A stretch of DNA of 64,000 nucleotides from Bigelowiella natans CCMP2755 (Eukaryota; Cercozoa; Chlorarachniophyceae): contig ADNK01000774.1 of the NCBI GenBank assembly GCA_000320545.1, positions 47,501-111,500 of the forward strand, given 5' to 3'. Both the position numbers and the translations under genes were made by a program. The notes beneath the pieces are model-generated. The model was given only the letters and a program-made list of their open reading frames with translations. It was not told the DNA's origin and did not search any database. Below are positions 58,801 to 64,000 of this stretch, piece by piece (position 1 is the stretch's first letter; the number at the start of each line of letters is the position of its first letter).

Positions 58801-61123
58801 AACATTTATATCTATTAGATTGCTCCGTGGCATCCATTTTAATCCATTTTAAACAGTCAGTATGAAACCGAGACGCAGTTGATTTCAGAATATCTGCAAC
58901 GAGGTGCCCACTTACCTCTCTGGAAATTGAAAGAGTCAAAGCGATAGTCTGCCTCAATTCCTTTGCAAAAGTAGGAAAATCATATTGCTCCACACAGGTC
59001 CACAGAAGCTGCACAATTGTTGCAATAACGTAAGTCTTCATCTTCGAAAGGCTGACACTCTGGTGTTTCGAAGGAATATCAAAAACTAGCGGCAGTAGCC
59101 ATGCCTGCCAGTTGTGAACTTGCAATAGTGCCTTAGCACTGACCCGGTTTGTTAGAATATGGTAGTAAGCATCTTGTAGACACTTGATTCGTGGATATAT
59201 ATTCGAATGATGTAAGTTATCAAATACAGCTGGCCAAAGACAATGATTCCATATTTTACGACTGGGTTTTAAGGATAAAGCTTCGCTATCGAAATCACTA
59301 TCAAACTTGTTGACCTCGTTGTACATCATCGCCATGAGACAAGAGTGGTCTTCCATGACTTGGCAAATAGGCACTTGCCGACTTCGGAGAACTCTACAAT
59401 GTCGAATGAATTGGGCGAATGATGCACTGAGCATTGTCACATCAGCGTCATCGTAGCCCATTGTCGCTCTCATCACTAACAAGAAAACTCGATAACTAAC
59501 GTTGCGGAGACTCTGCATAGGCGACGAAACTCCCTCAGCTGCAAGATCTAGAACTCCATCTTTGGAAGATACGATCCAGTTAAATATGAAGCGGGTTTCT
59601 TCAGGTGTGAGCTCCCCGTTATGTTCTTTGTCGAAAAGAGCATCTTTGAATACAGGTACAGCTCCAGCTTTCTTCCATAGGTCAATCTTGGTTCCATCCT
59701 TCCATACCATCGCAGATCCCTTGACTTCGCCTTGCTCTAATTTTTGCGAGAGCTCCCTTTCGTCAATGGGTCCCCTTGATCTTGAAATTCTCTTGTAAAA
59801 TTTGCTTTCCTTATATTCAGAGAATTGTTCTTCAACCAGTTCGTGTATCCTGCTGAGAACCGGCTCAAAAGCTTTTTGAGGCTCATCAGAGCTAAGAACT
59901 TGTCTAATCTTCCTTCTCTCTCTTTCAGTTGGATCAACTGACATGTCTGCATCAAGCTTGATGTACAAATCGAATATTCTCCAACCCTCTTGAGAGATAG
60001 CTTCAGAATCCAGTTTTTGCCCATCTTCTTTAATTCCCTTTTCAAAGTTTCTTGCATCGCATAAAAAGAAAATGTTTTCGTCTTGATAGAGAGCTTTCAA
60101 ATATGTTTTGAAAAGTGGAATAACTTCGGGGTCTTCTATGGCTTCAGATAATGACGAAAGTGACTTCGTTTCTTTCTTGGCATCCTCATAGAACCAAAAA
60201 TTTGTAACAGATTTTTTCGTTCGACTGGCCCTACTGACGGATTCTGCATCTTTTCCGCCTTCACTGTGATTGACAAGTGGCAAGAAGGGGTTGCTTTTGG
60301 TTTGGGATACAGCACGAGAAGTCAAAGCCGCTGTACTTGTCAATTTGAATGCATTTGTATGTGATCTACGATGTTTTTTGGTTATCTTATCATACTTTTT
60401 TTGGGTGAATATTGGCTTCATATTTAAAGGAGCTGGTTCATGGTGGCTTTTCCCATCTAAGTCTCCGTCATCCATGCCGTCATTTGCCTTGATGAGCTGT
60501 TCTACATCTCTTTGGGGTTTTTCATATTTTAGTAGTATTGTCGCAATTAACTTCATTAACTTCAGATCATCATCAAAATGAACTAAGAGCTTCTTCAACA
60601 ATCTTGGCCGAGTAAAAATTGCTTTGAGTAGGCCCGAACCAGGTCCAGAGATAGAACCTATGGTTTCACTAGAAGCGTCGATGGGTTTCGAATTCCCTTT
60701 TTCATCATTGAAAAACTCCACTTTCCATTTCGGTATTACCATATTCCTGCGACCACCCATTTGGTTTATTTTCGACAACGCAAATTTTGAATGCTTTACC
60801 GCATCTATGATAGCTCGAATAGTTTTCACCCACGTTTCTGCTTCTTCTACATTCGGGGCCATAAGCTTCAAGACTTGCCCATTCGCAAAAACATCGAACT
60901 TTCGTCGATTTTTCTCTACTTCCTTCACAAGAAGGATGTCATGAGTATCCATAAAGCCAAGGGGGAAGCTTTCACCCGCCCGTGAGTAATAGGTAAACTG
61001 ATGTGTGGTCATGCTCATGTAACGCTTGACCCAAAGTCCTCGTTGACCGCATTTAGATAAGGTGCCAGATACATGAAGAAATCCAGGGCCTCCAGTCAAA
61101 TCGGAAATACGATTTGTAAACAT
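55872..61123 (-). CDS. PH-RGS-EF-hand-helical-G-alpha fusion protein
   Basis: Exons 61123-58366, 58269-57023, 56967-56888, 56825-56722, 56642-56539, 56475-56429, 56368-56285, 56188-56078 and 56016-55872 give 1,559 residues. PH domain at about 13-112 (GTLSKCGQRGLWVKRYMSM to TWVKTIRAI). RGS domain at about 320-447 (FKTYLKALYQDENIFFLCD, FYKRI). A canonical EF-hand loop at 498-509 (DKEHNGELTPEE). A helical, armadillo-like region at about 530-830 containing NWQAWLLPL, as in BEACH-type proteins, then a disordered Ser/Arg linker. A complete G-alpha follows at about 1115-1559: basic aN helix, P-loop GPGQSGKST (1139-1147), switch I Arg1383 and Thr1386, DVAGQ (1405-1409), NKAD (1474-1477) and TCATDT (1529-1534). 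The fused G-alpha has no free N terminus to acylate; the PH domain may anchor it instead. The 942-codon and 420-codon frames join phase 1 to phase 1 across a 96-nt intron. Confidence 0.85.
56663..56686. repeat. (GAT)n microsatellite in intron
   Basis: About eight GAT units within an 80-nt intron separating the switch I and switch II exons of the G-alpha domain. Confidence 0.9.
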
Positions 61124-62402
61124 CTGCCCAAAGAATTTGTCATTTTTTTCAAAATTTTTTGGGTGATGTCAATTCGCATGAAGATTAAAAGTACTTTTGA
61201 GAAGCCGTAGAGAGATCAAATATCGTGCTTTAACCCTCTCCTTCTAGTTCCTGGCATGTAAATCAGAGTTTCAAATTGAGGTAGGATTAGAATTCACATC
61301 AAATTTGATGGACACAGCGAAATCTCCCTAAGTGTGGATAGATAAGATAACCGAATATTGAAAATTATCAACGGGTTTCTGGACGAACCAGCAATCAGCC
61401 AACCCAAACAAAATCTCAGACCCTTGCATTTCTAGTATCACCCTACCCTTATCTGTATGTTACCCTACTCCCCTATGCACAGCACTGGATCTATTCAGGA
61501 TGTCGCACAGTGTGAATCGAAAGAAAAGAAGACTCATCATGGAGCTAACGCAAAGCAAAATGTAATAGTTCCTCATACATTAGTACAGTAATACGTTCTA
61601 TAATTCATGTCGTATTGTAGAAAAAGGGATGAACAGCATTATTTGTAGTGAGGCACTGGTCTTACATCAGAACACTCAAAAGCAGTGTTCGTCTGTCTGT
61701 CTTTCGATGGAATTTTGCACACTTGCATTGTAGTTGTGTTGTCGTTTCTCTGTTTCAGATGTATTCTGTGCTCTCTGGGGCTGTCAATCGCATCCAACAT
61801 AATCTTCGAGACACATCAGGAAACACAATATCGGTGACATGTAACTCTCGTAGAGATTTTGTCCTTAAATTGACTAATCTTACCCAAAACAGACGACAAT
61901 TTCGAAAAATACTTCTGAGAAAAATGGGTAGTCGGAAAGCGACAAGCAGTTCACCAGACGGTCCTCATCACACAGACAAATTAAATGGTTTCGGTTAGAG
62001 TCCAACTTTCAAAAACACACATTCCCAAAAGAACCCACGACAAAATGAGTATCAAAATGATGACAAAACTGATGTGCGACAAGCATAATGGAAGATTTTC
62101 ACGTAATAAATCCCGACAAGATCTCTCGTTCCCCCTGCAGACCAGATCAACGATAACAAAGTAGGCTTTCCCGCAAGGCATAACACTGTTGAGAAGGTAG
62201 CTCTCGCGGGACGCAAACCCATCACAAATGTCAACATTTTTCAGATACTTTGGTCTGAGCCAAAGGTCGTGCGGACTCTAATTAATTTTCGTAGGACGAG
62301 AGTTGAAACTCGGACACCGTGAAGGCCGACACTGGTTAAGAAAAGCAAATTCAACCATTTGTGGAAACTGAAGGGAAGAAATAACAATCAAATTAGTTTA
62401 CT
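61124..62402. promoter_or_regulatory. Divergent G-alpha fusion/RABL2 promoter region
   Basis: This 1.28-kb gap separates the two divergent starts. An ATG-led 79-codon frame at 61759-61998 (plus) follows an AG-ended pyrimidine tract and might be a small exon or gene, but no partner exon or family was found. Nothing else is supported. Confidence 0.4.
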
Positions 62403-63476
62403 ATGGATGCTCCTGAATCAAAATCAACTTCTGCCAAGGAAGACAAACCAGCTGAAAAGAGTGGCAACCAGGGAGGTAAATAAATAGATGACGCGAAGCA
62501 AGTAGATGCATTTACCTAGGAAAAATCAATTGAACTGAGCTTTTGAAATGCAGAGACCACCGAAGGGGATGGAAAATCGGGAATAAAAGTCATTCTTCTC
62601 GGAGATTCTGGAGTTGGAAAATCCAAGTAAGTGATTATTACATTTTTAAGGAGCAGTAGTCATTCATCTTATCGATGCTCTTCCCGAACAGATTAATCGA
62701 AAGATTCCTCATGGATAAGTATGTGCCGCTACAAAACTCCACATATGCCCTTACTATCTTCCGGCACAAGGCGAAAGTTGGTGAGAAGGAAGTAGACATC
62801 GACTTTTACGACACTGCCGGACAGGAAAGATTTGCCTCAATGCATCCGTCCTATTACTTCAGGGCCCAATCCTGTGTACTGGTAGGTACTTCCAAATATA
62901 TTTCAAATTTTATTCTAATATGCTATCGTTAACTAGGTTTTCGACACCACAAGGAAAATAACGTATAAGAATCTAATGCAATGGTACAAAGAATTAAAGC
63001 AATATCGGCCAGGAATTCCAATTATATGTGTCGCGAACAAGATTGATGTGAACCCAAAGGCAACAACGAAGAAGTTCAAATTTGCGACAAGCAGAGACGT
63101 GCGTAAGAGTCGTTCGTCCTCGTATATCATATGCTCATCAGGCCTGTGTAACCCAGTTCTTATTTTTAGTTACCGCTCTACTACTGCTCTGCTGCGGACG
63201 GGACAAATGTGGTCAGATTGTTTAAAGAGGCAATCCGTCTTGCTGTAGAAGGAGCTGAAAAACCATCCAACGACTTTACAGAAGAAGTGATGCGAACGCT
63301 TGAGTATTTTGATATGAAGGTCGGTATAAGAAATGTGATTTCTTCGGGTATAAGCGTATCACTATCTTTATTGTGAACTACTACTGCAGGAAAAAACTCA
63401 AGTCGAAGGAAATGACAAGGACAAAGACAAAGAAAAATCAAACACAGAGACAATTAAAGAGAAACCAAAGAATTAA
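62403..63476 (+). CDS. RABL2: RABL2, ciliary Rab-like GTPase
   Basis: RABL2 is an atypical small GTPase that binds the IFT-B complex and helps start intraflagellar transport. Exons 62403-62475, 62554-62626, 62692-62881, 62937-63098, 63170-63319 and 63390-63476 give 244 residues (human about 229). The G-domain motifs are complete: P-loop LLGDSGVGKSK, switch II DTAGQERFASMHPSYY, NKID, and the SAADGTNVV loop in place of ExSAK. RABL2-specific blocks are present: LIERFLMDKY, NSTYALTIFRHKA, ITYKNLMQWYKELKQYRP and FKEAIRLAVEGAEKPSNDF. The C terminus is a Lys/Glu-rich tail with no prenylation cysteine, as expected for RABL2. The ATG is followed by a short polar N-terminal extension. Introns are 55-80 nt. 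Confidence 0.93.
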
Positions 63477-64000
63477 GAAAAATATTGAAAATTATTGATC
63501 TCATGTGGACGGTAGCGAGAGAGGCCTTCTCATTAAGTTTCTGCATTCTGTAAGAAAGAAGCGTGGCACTGCAAGGCGTTAGGTTGATAAATGATATAGC
63601 CATAAGTAGCAACAGCTTATGACTTCTCAACATGGTTAACCCTTAGAAGCATATTCTGAAAATTCGCCCTACGCATTTTCAGCATTTTGCTGTCGTGGCT
63701 TTGTGGATATTGCATGAATCCTTGTTATTGTATCTGCATTGTAAGCAATATGGACAGCAATTTCGAGTTATCGTCAGGGCTGATAAGTTTCGATCGTGCG
63801 AGCACACCCATTCCCATTGGATTTCTGATGAACACACACATACACATACATGTGCATGCGTGGGACGGGATGCAATGATTGATGTGCAGGCACGTCGTGC
63901 GTCTCTGCAAGTTGTTAACAATTTGCATTCTGTTAAGCGTAATCTTATGAAGCATAATATCTATCAAGTATGTACAAGCTGTGCAAAGCGGCAGCTACGT
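63477..64000. other. 3' flank of RABL2
   Basis: No exon supported. It contains the RABL2 3' UTR and, near 63830-63870, CACACATACAC and GTGCATGCGTG words like those in other gene-end spacers. Confidence 0.45.

Noticed and set aside
61648-61998. Small gene upstream of RABL2
   Set aside because: The part before 61759 is not ATG-led in a convincing way; the rest is a 79-codon frame with no recognised family and no partner exon. Noted as a possible exon only.
1-64000. CRISPR arrays, bacterial promoters, tRNA or rRNA genes, intact transposons
   Set aside because: Direct repeats here are microsatellites, not spacer-separated arrays; the genes are eukaryotic and spliced; no cloverleaf with A/B boxes, rRNA core, transposase or reverse transcriptase motif was seen by eye. 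A tRNAscan/Infernal/RepeatMasker run would be decisive.

Overview
The window is nuclear DNA from an intron-rich, flagellated unicellular eukaryote. Genes are built from many short exons (20-300 nt) joined by GT-AG introns, and simple-sequence repeats (CA, TA, GA, GAT, GTA, poly-Ser or poly-Asp coding) sit in introns, gene ends and some exons. Flagellar or ciliary genes (DRC10, RABL2, a tubulin-type cytosolic carboxypeptidase) show that the organism builds a cilium. A cysteine-rich CGxCGG module in a surface protein recalls algal or SAR-group protists, but I cannot name the species. TAA, TAG and TGA all appear as ordinary stops. All gene models were spliced by hand from reading frame, splice sites and protein-family similarity, so single boundaries may be off by a base.

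Layout, left to right: CDT1 replication-licensing factor (-, 866-4365); Hikeshi/OPI10 (+, 4897-5709) on a divergent promoter with CDT1; an 18-exon FAD-dependent DAO-family oxidoreductase (+, 7164-9861); DRC10/IQCD of the nexin-dynein regulatory complex (-, 10496-12434); a tight minus-strand tandem of a small basic protein (14117-15481), a PCMT-like methyltransferase (15583-18467) and an unrecognised protein (18495 to about 19900); a class II histone deacetylase (+, 20561-24024); an M14 cytosolic carboxypeptidase with a 750-residue low-complexity tail (-, 24896-31216); RPL15 (+, 31974-32777); a 2,912-residue predicted type I membrane protein with two EGF-like regions, tandem beta-rich repeats and a four-copy acidic motif (-, 34624-46558); an unrecognised Ser-rich protein (+, about 47565-50716); a 21-exon protein with a SAM-like region (+, 50979-55343); a 1,559-residue PH-RGS-EF-hand-helical-G-alpha fusion (-, 55872-61123); and RABL2 (+, 62403-63476).

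The most striking product is the PH-RGS-G-alpha fusion: a complete heterotrimeric-type G-alpha, with P-loop, switch Arg/Thr, DxxGQ, NKxD and TCATDT motifs, covalently joined to an RGS domain, the family that normally accelerates G-alpha GTP hydrolysis in trans. Second is the giant surface protein and its repeated beta-module. DRC10, RABL2 and the carboxypeptidase all concern the axoneme or its transport, and CDT1, HDAC, RPL15 and Hikeshi are housekeeping or nuclear functions; I see no operon-like functional grouping, only compact packing.

All four convergent gene pairs are separated by DNA rich in GCATGC, GCTAGC and similar short palindromes, and several introns begin with (GTA)n tracts lying exactly on the 5' splice site.
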